Source: Amycolatopsis acidicola (GTDB lineage Bacteria > Actinomycetota > Actinomycetes > Mycobacteriales > Pseudonocardiaceae). From it: DNA of 41,866 nucleotides. Shown one piece after another: positions 16,727 through 25,460 of this stretch. The notes under the pieces are model-generated. The model saw only the letters and a program-made list of their open reading frames with translations. It was not told where the DNA came from and made no database searches. The first letter of the stretch is position 1; the number at the start of each line of letters is the position of its first letter. The stretch is from NCBI RefSeq assembly GCF_007713735.2, contig NZ_VMNW02000081.1, positions 1-41,866 of the forward strand, written 5' to 3'. A program made the position numbers and the translations under genes.

Positions 16727-17661
16727 GCGCGGACCCGATCCGCGCGGCAGGCGCGGTGCTCTGGCGCGAAGGCCCGCGCGGGGTGGAGGTCGCGGTCGCG
16801 CACCGGCCCCGCTACGACGACTGGTCCCTGCCCAAGGGGAAGCACGACGCCGGGGAGACCATCCCCGGCACGGCGGTGCGCGAGGTGCTGGAGGAGACCG
16901 GTTTCCCCGCCGTGCTCGGCAGGCATCTGCACACCGTGGAGTATCCGGTGGCGGCGGGGCGGAAGGTGGTCGACTACTTCGCCGCGGCCGCGCGCCCCGG
17001 CGAATTCCGCCCCAACGAAGAGGTCGACCGGCTGCGCTGGCTGACCACGGACGAGGCCCCGGAAGTCCTGAGCTACGCGGCGGATGTCGACGTGCTGCGC
17101 GCTTTCACCGCCCTGCCGGTGCCGCTGAGCACCCTGCTGCTCGTCCGCCATGCCAAGGCGGGCAAACGCGAGGAATGGACGGGAGACGACGATCTGCGCC
17201 CGCTTTCGCCCGCTGGGTTCCAGCAGGCGACCGCCGTCGCGAAGCTGGCGCCGCTGTTCGGAGTGGACAAGGTGTTCTCCGCGCCGCGGCTGCGCTGCGT
17301 GCAGACGGTGCGTGAGCTGGCGGAAAACCTCGGCACGGACGTGACGCACGAACCCCTGCTGTCCGAGGAGGGTTACTGGGCCGATCCCCCGCGCGGGCTC
17401 GCCCGGCTGCTCGCGCTCGTCTCCGCCGGCGGGGTCTCCCTCGTTTCCAGCCAGGGCGGCGTGATCCCGGACGTGGTGGGCACGCTCGCGGAACGGTCCG
17501 GTCTCGCGCTGCCCGCGGGCAAGGGCGGGCTGGCGCCGAGCAAGAAGGGTTCGTTGTGGGTGCTGTCCTTCTCGGGCGGCAACGACAACGGAGGACCGCG
17601 CCTCGCCGCGGCCGACTACTACCCCACCGCGCTGCCGCATCCGGCGCCTTCGGCCAAGTAG
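16723..17661 (+). CDS. mutT1: Nudix hydrolase fused to a histidine phosphatase (MutT1 type)
   Basis: A 312-residue two-domain protein. Residues 5-130 are a Nudix domain with the complete box G39-x5-E45-x7-REVLEETG (53-60). Residues 136-300 are a histidine-phosphatase domain with LLLVRHAKAG (catalytic His143) and a conserved RLRCVQT segment. The mycobacterial MutT1 with this architecture hydrolyses 8-oxo-guanine nucleotides and diadenosine polyphosphates. Its GTG overlaps the ppk stop (GTGA). Coupling to ppk places nucleotide and polyphosphate metabolism in one operon, ended by a strong hairpin. Confidence 0.92.
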   Translation: MSADPIRAAGAVLWREGPRGVEVAVAHRPRYDDWSLPKGKHDAGETIPGTAVREVLEETGFPAVLGRHLHTVEYPVAAGRKVVDYFAAAARPGEFRPNEEVDRLRWLTTDEAPEVLSYAADVDVLRAFTALPVPLSTLLLVRHAKAGKREEWTGDDDLRPLSPAGFQQATAVAKLAPLFGVDKVFSAPRLRCVQTVRELAENLGTDVTHEPLLSEEGYWADPPRGLARLLALVSAGGVSLVSSQGGVIPDVVGTLAERSGLALPAGKGGLAPSKKGSLWVLSFSGGNDNGGPRLAAADYYPTALPHPAPSAK

Positions 17662-17722
17662 CGGGCTTTCCGCCCCGGACGCACAGGAGATCCACAGCAG
17701 CGGCAAGGAACCCCGCGAACGC

Positions 17723-17758
17723 GGCAGGGCCCCCGCGAGGATTCGCGGGGGCCCTGCC
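17723..17758. terminator. Bidirectional hairpin terminator between mutT1 and hupB
   Basis: A perfect 16-bp inverted repeat (17723-17738 with 17743-17758) closes a 4-base GGAT loop, almost all G-C pairs. It lies between convergent genes, 61 bases after mutT1 and 30 bases after hupB. No T-run follows on either strand, which is usual for actinobacterial hairpin terminators. Confidence 0.85.
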
Positions 17759-17788
17759 GAGAAGAGCCGTTCGAGTGAACGAACGGAG

Positions 17789-18400
17789 TTACTTCTTCTT
17801 CCGGGCGGCGGAGGTCTTCTTCGCCGCCGCCTTCGGTGCGGCCTTGGCGGCAGCCTTCGGCGCGGCCTTGGTGGTGGCCTTCTTCGCCGTGGCCTTGGCC
17901 GCCGTGGTCTTCGCCGCGGTCTTCGGCGCAGCCTTGGTGGCGGCCGCCGCACGGGTGCGGGTGGTGGTGGCGCGCGTGGTGCTGCGGGTGGCGGTCGGAC
18001 GCGTGGTGGTCCGGGTGCCGGTCGCACGCGAAGCGGTGGCCCGCGTCGTGGTGGCGCGCGTGGTGGTCGCACGCGACGAGGAAGCGGTCGCACGCTTCAC
18101 CGCGGTGGCCTTCGGCAGCTTCTTGGCGCCGCTGATGACGTCCTTGAACGTGGTCCCGGCGCGGAACGCGGGAACGTTCGTCTTCTTCACGCGCACGGTC
18201 TCACCGGTGCGCGGGTTGCGCGCGGTACGGGCGGCGCGGGCGCGCTTCTCGAACACACCGAAGCCGGTGATGTTCACCTTCTCGCCCTTGTTCACCGTAC
18301 GGATGATGATGTCGACGAGACCGTCGACCGCTTCCGACGCAACCTTCTTGTCGCCCAAACGCTCGGAGAGCGCCTCGATCAGCTGGGCCTTGTTGGCCAT
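17789..18400 (-). CDS. hupB: HU-type nucleoid protein with a long basic C-terminal tail
   Basis: A 203-residue nucleoid-associated protein. Residues 1-90 are a standard HU domain (MANKAQLIEAL start, GFGVFEKRARAARTARNP with the DNA-binding arm, VPAFRAGTTFKD). Residues 105-203 are a histone-H1-like tail made of Lys/Ala/Thr/Arg with TTRAT-like repeats and then AAPKAAAK-like repeats, the actinobacterial HupB/HupS layout. I chose ATG 18400, preceded by GGAGG at a 6-base spacing; a start further upstream has no family match. Its place before leuD matches mycobacterial Rv2986c-Rv2987c. Confidence 0.95.
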   Translation of the reverse strand: MANKAQLIEALSERLGDKKVASEAVDGLVDIIIRTVNKGEKVNITGFGVFEKRARAARTARNPRTGETVRVKKTNVPAFRAGTTFKDVISGAKKLPKATAVKRATASSSRATTTRATTTRATASRATGTRTTTRPTATRSTTRATTTRTRAAAATKAAPKTAAKTTAAKATAKKATTKAAPKAAAKAAPKAAAKKTSAARKKK

Positions 18401-18620
18401 TCCAGTCCTCCATGAAGAACTACTTGTCACACGGCCACATCGGCCGACTTGCGCACACGGTATTACCAACTGCCCGGAAATTCCAAACGGCGCGCGGAAT
18501 TTTTTCCCGCCCGGGGCATGGTTTCCGCCCTCCGAGCGACCCTTTCGGGCTCTTCCGCGCGCCGTCCGGCGTGCTCGCGCTAGTCCGCTATTCCCTTGCT
18601 GAGCAGGGAATCTCTGCTTT
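18401..18620 (-). promoter_or_regulatory. hupB upstream region
   Basis: The 220-bp gap between leuD and hupB should hold the hupB promoter. On the minus strand TTTGGA followed after 16 bases by TAATAC (ending near 18459) is a possible -35/-10 pair about 60 bases before the start. The segment is locally A/T-richer than its surroundings, including a run of six T on the plus strand near 18502. The assignment is tentative. Confidence 0.35.
18590..18611 (-). terminator. Candidate hairpin terminator after leuD
   Basis: ATTCCCTTGCT (18590-18600) pairs with AGCAGGGAAT (18602-18611), with one bulged base and a very tight loop, starting 10 bases past the leuD stop. No T-tract follows. It separates leuCD from hupB on the same strand. 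Confidence 0.45.
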
Positions 18621-19220
18621 TCAGGGCGCCGGGGAGGTGGTCACCGGCTTCCAGTTGGGACGGTTCGACTCGAAGTCGCCGATCTCGTCGGCGTGTCGAA
18701 GGGTGAGAGCGATGTCATCCAGTCCCTCCAGCAGCCGCCAGCGGGTGTAGTCGTCGATCGTGAAGGGCGCCACGAAGTCCTTGGCCCGCACGGTCTTCTC
18801 CTCGAGGTCGACGGTGACCTCCGTGCCCGGCTCGTTTTCCAGGATCTTCCACAGCTGTTCGACGTCCGACTGTTCGCACTGGGCGGCAACCAGACCCTGC
18901 TTGCCGGAGTTGCCGCGGAAGATGTCGGCGAAGCGGGCGGAGATGACGACCCGGAACCCGTAGTCCATCAATGCCCAGACAGCGTGTTCGCGCGAGGAGC
19001 CGGTGCCGAAGTCCGGTCCCGCAACGAGCACGGTGCCCGCGTTGAAGGGTTCCTGATTCAGGATGAAGGTCTCGTCGCCGCGCCAGGCCGCGAACAGCCC
19101 GTCCTCGAAACCGGTGCGGCTGACCCGCTTGAGGTAGACGGCGGGGATGATCTGGTCAGTGTCCACGTTGGACCGGCGCAGCGGCACGCCGATGCCGGTG
19201 TGGGTCTTGAACGGCTCCAT
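18621..19220 (-). CDS. leuD: 3-isopropylmalate dehydratase small subunit
   Basis: The swivel domain of isopropylmalate isomerase in leucine synthesis; works as a heterodimer with LeuC. The 199-residue protein has the family motifs PLRRSNVDTDQIIPA near the N terminus, GPDFGTGSSREHA, and FADIFRGNS. Length is normal. It starts 42 bases after leuC on the same strand, so they are an operon. Confidence 0.96.
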   Translation of the reverse strand: MEPFKTHTGIGVPLRRSNVDTDQIIPAVYLKRVSRTGFEDGLFAAWRGDETFILNQEPFNAGTVLVAGPDFGTGSSREHAVWALMDYGFRVVISARFADIFRGNSGKQGLVAAQCEQSDVEQLWKILENEPGTEVTVDLEEKTVRAKDFVAPFTIDDYTRWRLLEGLDDIALTLRHADEIGDFESNRPNWKPVTTSPAP

Positions 19221-19262
19221 GGTGGGTAGCTTCCTTAAGTCGCTGGGAACAGGTCTGCGGTG

Positions 19263-20693
19263 TTAATGGTCGGACCCTGCAAGCAGGTCCTCCGGGGAGG
19301 ACAGCGTGCCGCGCACGGCCGTAGCGGCGGCGACGAGCGGCGAGACCAGGTGCGTCCGCCCGCCCTTGCCCTGCCTGCCCTCGAAGTTGCGGTTGGAGGT
19401 GGAAGCGCTGCGCTCGCCGGGGGCCAGTTGATCGGGGTTCATGCCGAGGCACATCGAACAGCCCGCCTGCCGCCATTCCGCGCCGGCGTCGAGGAAGATC
19501 CGGTCCAGCCCTTCGGTCTCGGCCAGCTTGCGGACGCGCATCGATCCGGGCACCACGAGCATCCGCACCGACTCCGCGACCTTGCGGCCCTCCAGCACGC
19601 CCGCCGCGGCCCGCAGGTCCTCGATCCGGCCGTTCGTGCAGGAGCCGAGGAAGACGGTGTCCACGGAGATCTCACGCAGCGGCGTGCCCGGCTTCAGGTC
19701 CATATAGGACAGGGCCTTCTCAGCGGCGAAGCGGGCGTTCTCGTCCGCGATCTGCTCCGGGTCCGGCACCGAGGCGCTCAGCGGAAGACCCTGGCCCGGG
19801 TTGGTGCCCCACGTGACGAACGGGGTCAGCTCGTCGGCGTCGATGGTCACCTCGGCGTCGAACTCGGCGCCTTCGTCGGTGGCGAGTGACTTCCAGTTCT
19901 CGACCGCGGCGTCCCAGTCCGCACCCTTCGGCGCGTGCGGACGATCCTTGAGGTAGGCGAAGGTCGTCTCGTCCGGGGCGATCATCCCGGCGCGGGCGCC
20001 CGCTTCGATGGACATGTTGGCGACGGTCATCCGCGCCTCCATCGACAGCGCGCGGATCGCGCTGCCGCGGTACTCCAGCACATAGCCCTGGCCGCCGCCG
20101 GTACCGATTTTCGCGATCACCGCGAGGATGATGTCCTTCGCCGTCACGCCGGGGCGCAGCGTGCCCTCGACGTTGATCGCCATCGTCTTGAAGGGCCGCA
20201 GCGGAAGCGTCTGCGTGGCCAGCACGTGCTCCACCTCGGAGGTGCCGATGCCGAACGCCATCGCGCCGAACGCGCCGTGCGTGGAGGTGTGGCTGTCGCC
20301 GCAGACGACGGTCATCCCCGGCTGGGTCAGCCCGAGCTGCGGGCCGATCACGTGCACGATGCCCTGTTCGGCGTCGCCCATCGGGTGCAGCCGGATGCCG
20401 AACTCCTTGCAGTTGCGGCGAAGGGTGTCGACCTGGGTGCGGGACACCGGGTCGGCGATCGGCAGCTCGATGTCGACGGTGGGCACGTTGTGGTCTTCGG
20501 TGGCGATGGTGAGATCCGGCCGCCGGACGGGACGTCCCGCCAGGCGCAGCCCGTCGAACGCCTGCGGGCTGGTGACTTCGTGCACCAGGTGCAGGTCGAT
20601 GTAGAGCAGGTCGGGCTCCGCGCCTTCGCCTCGGCGCACCGTGTGCGCCGCCCAGACCTTCTCGGCCAGTGTGCGGGGCCGTGTCGCGGTCAT
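19263..20693 (-). CDS. leuC: 3-isopropylmalate dehydratase large subunit
   Basis: The 4Fe-4S-cluster aconitase-type subunit of isopropylmalate isomerase. The 476-residue protein contains the cluster cysteines in GSCTNG and in CSMCLGMN, plus VCGDSHTSTHGAFGA and SNRNFEGRQG. I chose ATG 20693 because GGAGGAG lies 5-6 bases upstream and the protein then begins like its homologues. The ribosome-binding site is part of a hairpin (20702-20723). The gene is divergent from ndgR, the regulator known in Streptomyces to act on leuCD. Confidence 0.96.
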   Translation of the reverse strand: MTATRPRTLAEKVWAAHTVRRGEGAEPDLLYIDLHLVHEVTSPQAFDGLRLAGRPVRRPDLTIATEDHNVPTVDIELPIADPVSRTQVDTLRRNCKEFGIRLHPMGDAEQGIVHVIGPQLGLTQPGMTVVCGDSHTSTHGAFGAMAFGIGTSEVEHVLATQTLPLRPFKTMAINVEGTLRPGVTAKDIILAVIAKIGTGGGQGYVLEYRGSAIRALSMEARMTVANMSIEAGARAGMIAPDETTFAYLKDRPHAPKGADWDAAVENWKSLATDEGAEFDAEVTIDADELTPFVTWGTNPGQGLPLSASVPDPEQIADENARFAAEKALSYMDLKPGTPLREISVDTVFLGSCTNGRIEDLRAAAGVLEGRKVAESVRMLVVPGSMRVRKLAETEGLDRIFLDAGAEWRQAGCSMCLGMNPDQLAPGERSASTSNRNFEGRQGKGGRTHLVSPLVAAATAVRGTLSSPEDLLAGSDH

Positions 20694-20701
20694 CTGCGCT
20701 C

Positions 20702-20723
20702 CTCCCAAGAGGTTGGTTGGGAG
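20702..20723 (-). promoter_or_regulatory. Hairpin covering the leuC ribosome-binding site
   Basis: In the leuC mRNA, CUCCCAA pairs with UUGGGAG (7 bp, 8-base loop), and the second arm is the first part of the Shine-Dalgarno run GGGAGGAG just before the ATG at 20693. The pairing would hide the ribosome-binding site. Whether it is regulated is unknown. Confidence 0.5.
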
Positions 20724-20800
20724 CAAAGGAACCCGATCACGGAGCCGACGCGAGCGCGGCCGCTACCGCACCTCGAGTCCGATGTTTCCCAGATTGTGGA

Positions 20801-20832
20801 CTTCCCATACTTCGGGAAGCTAGTATCGCGTC
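20801..20832 (+). promoter_or_regulatory. ndgR promoter with inverted repeat; likely leaderless
   Basis: CTTCCC (20801-20806) and GGGAAG (20814-20819) form an inverted repeat with a 7-base spacer, directly before a -10-like TAGTAT (20821-20826). Six bases later the GTG start of ndgR begins, so transcription would start at or next to the start codon. The repeat lies where a repressor would block both ndgR and the divergent leuC promoter, which suits NdgR autoregulation. Confidence 0.5.
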
Positions 20833-21552
20833 GTGGGACAGCATAGCCCTTCAAACCAGCACAGCGGTATCGGTGTTCTCGACAAGGCCGTCGCCGTTCT
20901 CCAAGCCGTCGCCGAAGATCCTTGCGGGCTCGCGGAACTCTGCACCCGCACGGGGCTGCCTCGTGCGACCGCGCACCGGCTCGCGGTGGGTCTCGAGGTG
21001 CACCGGCTGCTGCGCCGCGGCCCGGACGGCCGCTGGCGGCCCGGCACCGCGCTTTCCGAGCTGGCGGGCGGGACGACGGACCCCCTGCTGGACGCGGCGG
21101 GCTCGATCCTGCCGAAGCTGCGGGACATCACCGGGGAAAGCGTCCAGCTGTACCGGCGTGACGGGGTGCAGCGTGTCTGCGTCTCGACTTCCGAGCCCAC
21201 GAGCGGGCTGCGCGACACCGTGCCGATCGGTTCCCGGCTGCCGATGACGGCCGGTTCGGGGGCGAAGGTCCTTGCCGCGTGGGCGGATCCGCACACGCAA
21301 CGGGCGATTCTGGCAGACGCGGTGTTCGGGGAACGCACCCTGCTGGAGGTGCGGCGGCGCGGCTGGGCGCAGAGTGTGGCCGAACGCGAGCCGGGCGTAG
21401 CCAGCGTTTCCGCGCCGGTGCGGGATTCCTCCGGCACGGTCATCGCGGCGGTGTCGGTTTCCGGCCCGGTGGAGCGGATCGGGCGGAAGCCGGGCGCGCG
21501 GTGGGCCGCGGACCTGCTCGCCGCGGCGGAGGCTCTGCAGGAACGGCTCTAG
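20833..21552 (+). CDS. ndgR: IclR-family regulator of amino-acid metabolism
   Basis: A 239-residue IclR regulator matching Streptomyces NdgR. Residues 14-66 are the winged HTH (LAELCTRTGLPRATAHRLAV), and 80-239 the IclR effector domain with SVQLYRRDG, SGLRDTVPIGS, and RRRGWAQSVAEREPGVASVSAPV. In Streptomyces NdgR controls leuCD and other amino-acid genes, and the divergent arrangement with leuCD is conserved across actinobacteria. There is no ribosome-binding site before GTG 20833, in keeping with a leaderless mRNA. Confidence 0.92.
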   Translation: MGQHSPSNQHSGIGVLDKAVAVLQAVAEDPCGLAELCTRTGLPRATAHRLAVGLEVHRLLRRGPDGRWRPGTALSELAGGTTDPLLDAAGSILPKLRDITGESVQLYRRDGVQRVCVSTSEPTSGLRDTVPIGSRLPMTAGSGAKVLAAWADPHTQRAILADAVFGERTLLEVRRRGWAQSVAEREPGVASVSAPVRDSSGTVIAAVSVSGPVERIGRKPGARWAADLLAAAEALQERL

Positions 21553-21566
21553 GGTTTTTCCGTGAG

Positions 21567-21596
21567 AGTGGGGCGTGGCCGGGATCACGCCCCACT
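21567..21596. terminator. Bidirectional hairpin terminator between ndgR and the LCP gene
   Basis: AGTGGGGCGTG (21567-21577) pairs perfectly with CACGCCCCACT (21586-21596) around an 8-base loop. It sits in the 52-bp gap between two convergent genes. A short T-run lies on its left side (21555-21559), which would serve the LCP gene on the minus strand. Confidence 0.85.
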
Positions 21597-21604
21597 GTCG
21601 GACG

Positions 21605-23059
21605 CTAGTTCACACAGTTCTGGCCGCCCGCACTGATCACGGGCGTGGCGGGAGCGGACGACGTCGCCGATGCCGAAGAGCTCGCGGTGGCGCCCGGGCC
21701 GTCGTAGCTCGTGCCGAGGTAGACCCGGAAATGCCCGGAGCGCAGGGCGGAATCCTGAACAGTGTCCACTCCGGAGCCGAGCACCGCCGCGAGGCTTTCG
21801 GCCGCCGCGCGCTCGCCGGCCGGATAGTCCACAACGGTCGACCGCCGCGACGACACCGTGCCCACCTCGCCGGTGGTGTAACCGCGTCCGGTCAGCTCCT
21901 GCGCCACCCGCCCGGCGAGACCCGTGACAGGGCTGGCGTTCTCGACGTCGACCACGTCCCCGGATTTCTGTTGCGACGGGGCCGTGGTCGTGGTCGCAGG
22001 GGCCACTGTGGACGGAGCCGTCTCACCGATCGCCTGGCGTACGAAGGACTGGACCTGCGACGGAACGACCTCCACCGCGTCCCCGTCGGAAGTCTGCAAC
22101 GCCGGGTCGCCCACCGGGATGGTCTGGAACTGGACCTTCCCGGCACTGAGGTTCTGCAGCTGCTGCGCGAACGAGAACACGTCCCAGGTCTTGTCGATCA
22201 CCACCGTCTTCTTGACCGCGTCGATGAGACCGCTCAGCTTGCCGGGGTCGGTCAGTGTGCCCGCCGACAACACGGTGTGCGCCATGCTCGCCATGAACGC
22301 CTGCTGCCGCCGGATCCGGTCGAGGTCGCCGTTCTGCAGCCCGTGCCGCTGCCGGACGAAAGCCAGCGCCTGCGCCCCGGACAGGGTCTGCTCCCCCGCC
22401 GGGAAGTCCGCGCCGGAGAACGAATCGTGCACCGGGGCGTTCAGGCACACCGGCACCCCGCCGATCGCTTCGCTGATGTCGTAGAACCCGACGAGGTTCA
22501 CCGACGCGAAGTGGTTGATGGTCAGCCCGGTGAACTGCTGCACCGTCTGGATCGCGTTTTTCGCCCCGGCCTGCGCCGCCTGCACGTTCAGCTCCGCGCC
22601 GCCCACTCCCTGCGCGCGCAGCTTGTTCGACGTCGCCACCTGCGCGTAGGTGTAGGCGGAGTTGATTTTGTGCTTGCCATAGCCGCCGGCGAGCTGGACA
22701 TAGGAATCGCGCGGAATGGAAAACGCGACCGCGTTCTTCCCGCCTGCCGGGATGTGGATCACGATCATCGTGTCCGTGTTGTCGCCGCCATCGCTCGCTT
22801 CCCCGGCGTGCAGGCGGTCGAGGATGTCCTGCGGGAGTTCGTTGCCCTGCGCGTCGGTTCGGGTGTCGAGGCCGACCAGGAGGATGTTCTGCTCCTGCGC
22901 CGGGCCGGCCGCCGCGCCGGAGTCGATCACGTCCGCGGTGGCGAGCCCGTTCAGTCTGCTGACCTGGGTCCAGGCCACCAGAGTGCCGCCGAACACCAGC
23001 AGGGACACCAGCGCGATCACGGTGCGGCCCGTGATCTTCGCCGAACGAGACGCGCTCAC
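21605..23059 (-). CDS. LytR-CpsA-Psr (LCP) family cell-wall polymer ligase with LytR_C domain
   Basis: A 484-residue membrane protein that probably transfers a lipid-linked polymer (in this lineage, arabinogalactan) to peptidoglycan. Residues 13-31 form one membrane anchor. The LCP domain (about 56-300) contains ILLVGLDTR, TDTMIVIHI, SIPRDSYVQL, KINSAY and RQRHGLQNGDLDRIRRQQ, where the arginines bind pyrophosphate. After a Thr/Pro-rich linker a LytR_C domain follows (DVENASPVTGLAGRVAQEL onward), then a Ser/Ala-rich tail with a Cys three residues from the end. GTG 23059 is chosen to place the anchor at the N terminus; no good ribosome-binding site is seen. Confidence 0.9.
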   Translation of the reverse strand: MSASRSAKITGRTVIALVSLLVFGGTLVAWTQVSRLNGLATADVIDSGAAAGPAQEQNILLVGLDTRTDAQGNELPQDILDRLHAGEASDGGDNTDTMIVIHIPAGGKNAVAFSIPRDSYVQLAGGYGKHKINSAYTYAQVATSNKLRAQGVGGAELNVQAAQAGAKNAIQTVQQFTGLTINHFASVNLVGFYDISEAIGGVPVCLNAPVHDSFSGADFPAGEQTLSGAQALAFVRQRHGLQNGDLDRIRRQQAFMASMAHTVLSAGTLTDPGKLSGLIDAVKKTVVIDKTWDVFSFAQQLQNLSAGKVQFQTIPVGDPALQTSDGDAVEVVPSQVQSFVRQAIGETAPSTVAPATTTTAPSQQKSGDVVDVENASPVTGLAGRVAQELTGRGYTTGEVGTVSSRRSTVVDYPAGERAAAESLAAVLGSGVDTVQDSALRSGHFRVYLGTSYDGPGATASSSASATSSAPATPVISAGGQNCVN

Positions 23060-23103
23060 AAGATCGAAGCAAAGCACCGGGCGTATGCGGATACCGTGAA
23101 AAA

Positions 23104-23889
23104 ATGCTGTGGAACGAGAACTCCGGTGCGCACCGGGTCCGCTACGCACAGGTTTTCGAGGCCGAAACACGGCGGCACGACCAGCGCTTCCGCGAACTGG
23201 TGCCGATCGCCGCGGGCGACGCGGTGCTCGATGTGGGCTGCGGCACCGGCGTTTCCACTCGCGAGGCCGCCCGGTTCGCGGCGAGTGTGCTCGGTGCCGA
23301 CCTGTCCGAGGTGATGCTGGAGCACGCGCGGCAGCAGAGCGCCGACCTTCCGAACGTGCGCTATCTGCGGGCGGACGCGCAGGTCCACCCGTTTCCCGAA
23401 GCCGGGTTCGACGTGGTGATCAGCCGGTTCGGGGTGATGTTCTTCGCCGATCCGGTCGCCGCTTTCCGCAATCTCGCGCGCGCCCTGCGCCCTGGCGGGC
23501 GGCTGGCGATTCTCGTCTGGCAACACCGCGAACACAACGAGTGGGCCCTCGCGCCCCTCGAAGCGCTTGCGCCCGCTAAGGAACTTCCCCCGCCGGGCCC
23601 GGCCTTCTCCTTCGCGGACCCCGGCCGCGTCGAGGAGATCCTCGTCACGGCCGGGTTTCACGACGTGCGGTTCACCGACATCCGGGAGCCGGTCTACTAC
23701 GGCCCGGATCCCGAAACCGCCGAAGGCTTCGTACTGGGCCTGCAGGACCCGCGCGAAGCATTGGCCGCAAGTGAAGACCGGCGGGGTGCGCTCGCACGGT
23801 TACGCAACACCCTCGCCGGTCACGCCACGGAAGACGGTGTGCTCTTCGACTCCCGTACTTGGCTCGTCAGGGCACGATGTTCTGGTTGA
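23104..23889 (+). CDS. SAM-dependent class I methyltransferase
   Basis: A 261-residue methyltransferase of unknown substrate in the UbiE/type-11 group. The SAM-binding motif VLDVGCGTGVS is at residues 41-51, followed by VLGADLSEVML with the acidic residue after the second strand, and FDVVISRFGVMFF with an RPGGRLAILVW strand. Divergent from the LCP gene with a 44-bp gap. Its 3' end overlaps the convergent flavin oxidase gene by 23 bases. No neighbour points to a specific pathway. Confidence 0.88.
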   Translation: MLWNENSGAHRVRYAQVFEAETRRHDQRFRELVPIAAGDAVLDVGCGTGVSTREAARFAASVLGADLSEVMLEHARQQSADLPNVRYLRADAQVHPFPEAGFDVVISRFGVMFFADPVAAFRNLARALRPGGRLAILVWQHREHNEWALAPLEALAPAKELPPPGPAFSFADPGRVEEILVTAGFHDVRFTDIREPVYYGPDPETAEGFVLGLQDPREALAASEDRRGALARLRNTLAGHATEDGVLFDSRTWLVRARCSG

Positions 23890-25237
23890 GGTGGAACAGG
23901 TTGTGCGGGTCGTAGGCCCGTTTCACCGAGACCAGCCGGTCGTAGTTGCCCCCGTAGTTCGCGCGCACGCGGTCCTCGTCGTCCGCGGCCATGAAGTTGA
24001 CGTACCCGCCTTCCTCCGAGTACGGGGCGACGTCGGCGTAGTAGTCGCGCACCCACTTCTTGCCGCGTTCGTCGTCGGCCGGGTCCGGCCACACGCCGAC
24101 GATGTTCGTGGCGAAGTTCGCGTCCCGGTAAGCGAAGGCGGTGTCCTGCGCCGGCACGCGATGGCACGCCCCGTTGACCGGGTAGATGTGCATCGTCGAC
24201 TGGAGCGCGGGCACCTTCGGCCCGTTCTCGACATGCGCCGCGATCGCGTCCCCGCTCAGTTCCTTGACGAAGTTCGCCTTCCAATAGTGCTGCAACCCCG
24301 GCGGGAGCAGCGCGTCGAAGGCACTGTTCAAGGCGGGATAAGGCATCGGGCCGACGAGCTCGGCCACGGTGGGCGCCAGATCGCGCAAGGGCTTCAGCAC
24401 GGATTCGCCGTCCTCGACCGGGCCTGCCCAGCAGGCCACGAACAAGGCGAGCGGATCCCCGTGGCGTTCCTCGGGGATGAACGGCAACGGCGGCGCGATC
24501 TGGAATCCGGGGAACCCGCCGAGCTGTTCGGGGGCGTCCACGATGAACTCGCGGAAGAACCGGAGGAGGTCCTCGGCCACGTCGAGCTCGAAGAACATCG
24601 GGCCGCCGTAGATCTCCTTCACCGGGTGCAGCGCGAACTCGAACGACACCACCACGCCGAAGTTCCCGCCGCCACCGCGCAACGCCCAGAACAGGTCGGG
24701 GTGTTCTTGTTCGCTCGCCGTGACGAGTTCGCCATCGGCCGTGACCACCTGCGCGGAAACGAGATTGTCACAGGAAAGCCCGTACGCGCGGTTGAGGTAA
24801 CCGATGCCACCGCCGAGCGTCAGCCCGCCGACGCCGGTGGTGGAAATGATGCCGCCGGGCGTCGCGAGGCCGTGTTCGTGGGTCGCGTCGTTGAAGTCGC
24901 CCCACGTCGCCCCGCCCTGTGCCCGTGCCCTGCGCTGCTTCGGGTCCACGTCCACCGCGCGCAGCGAGGACAGGTCGAGCACCACACCGCCGTCGCAGGT
25001 GCCGAACCCCGGCACACTGTGCGCGCCACCGCGCACGGCGAGGTCGAGTCCGTTGTCCCTGGCGAAGTTCACGGTGGCGCGCACGTCGTCGGTACCCGAA
25101 GCCCGCACCACGACGAGCGGCCTGCGGTCGATCATCGCGTTGTACACCTTGCGTGCTTCGTCGTACTCGGCGTCGGCACGGGTGATCACCGTGCCGCTGA
25201 TCCGGTCCCGCAGCGCTTCCGTCGTCGGAGAATTCAT
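23867..25237 (-). CDS. FAD-linked oxidase, berberine-bridge-enzyme type
   Basis: A 456-residue flavoprotein: PCMH-type FAD domain (about 35-210) with RGGAHSVPGFGTCDGG, where His73 is the likely covalent FAD attachment, and a C-terminal BBE motif near the end (NYGGNYDRLVSVKRAYDP). The second cysteinyl attachment found in bicovalent enzymes is absent, because the segment before the glycine run reads STTGVGGLTLGGG, so mono-covalent FAD is expected. Family members oxidise sugars, alkaloids or aromatic polyketides; the substrate here is unknown. ATG 25237 follows a GGGAGGGA ribosome-binding site. Confidence 0.9.
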   Translation of the reverse strand: MNSPTTEALRDRISGTVITRADAEYDEARKVYNAMIDRRPLVVVRASGTDDVRATVNFARDNGLDLAVRGGAHSVPGFGTCDGGVVLDLSSLRAVDVDPKQRRARAQGGATWGDFNDATHEHGLATPGGIISTTGVGGLTLGGGIGYLNRAYGLSCDNLVSAQVVTADGELVTASEQEHPDLFWALRGGGGNFGVVVSFEFALHPVKEIYGGPMFFELDVAEDLLRFFREFIVDAPEQLGGFPGFQIAPPLPFIPEERHGDPLALFVACWAGPVEDGESVLKPLRDLAPTVAELVGPMPYPALNSAFDALLPPGLQHYWKANFVKELSGDAIAAHVENGPKVPALQSTMHIYPVNGACHRVPAQDTAFAYRDANFATNIVGVWPDPADDERGKKWVRDYYADVAPYSEEGGYVNFMAADDEDRVRANYGGNYDRLVSVKRAYDPHNLFHLNQNIVP

Positions 25238-25460
25238 GGGGGTCCCTCCCGGTCGGTCTTCGCTTCCCCGCTGGCGAGCACACTCCGTCACCGGCGGCGT
25301 GAGCCAGAGGAGAAGGTCCGCACGTGTTGCCGGTTCAACCGGTGACTCAATCTCTGTGTCCGAAGAGGACGCTCCCGTTCGGACACCGGCGAAATCCGCT
25401 GGCGCGCGGGCACGGTGAGCGGCCATGATTCTGTGTTGTCACCGAGAGAAGGGCAGGGAG

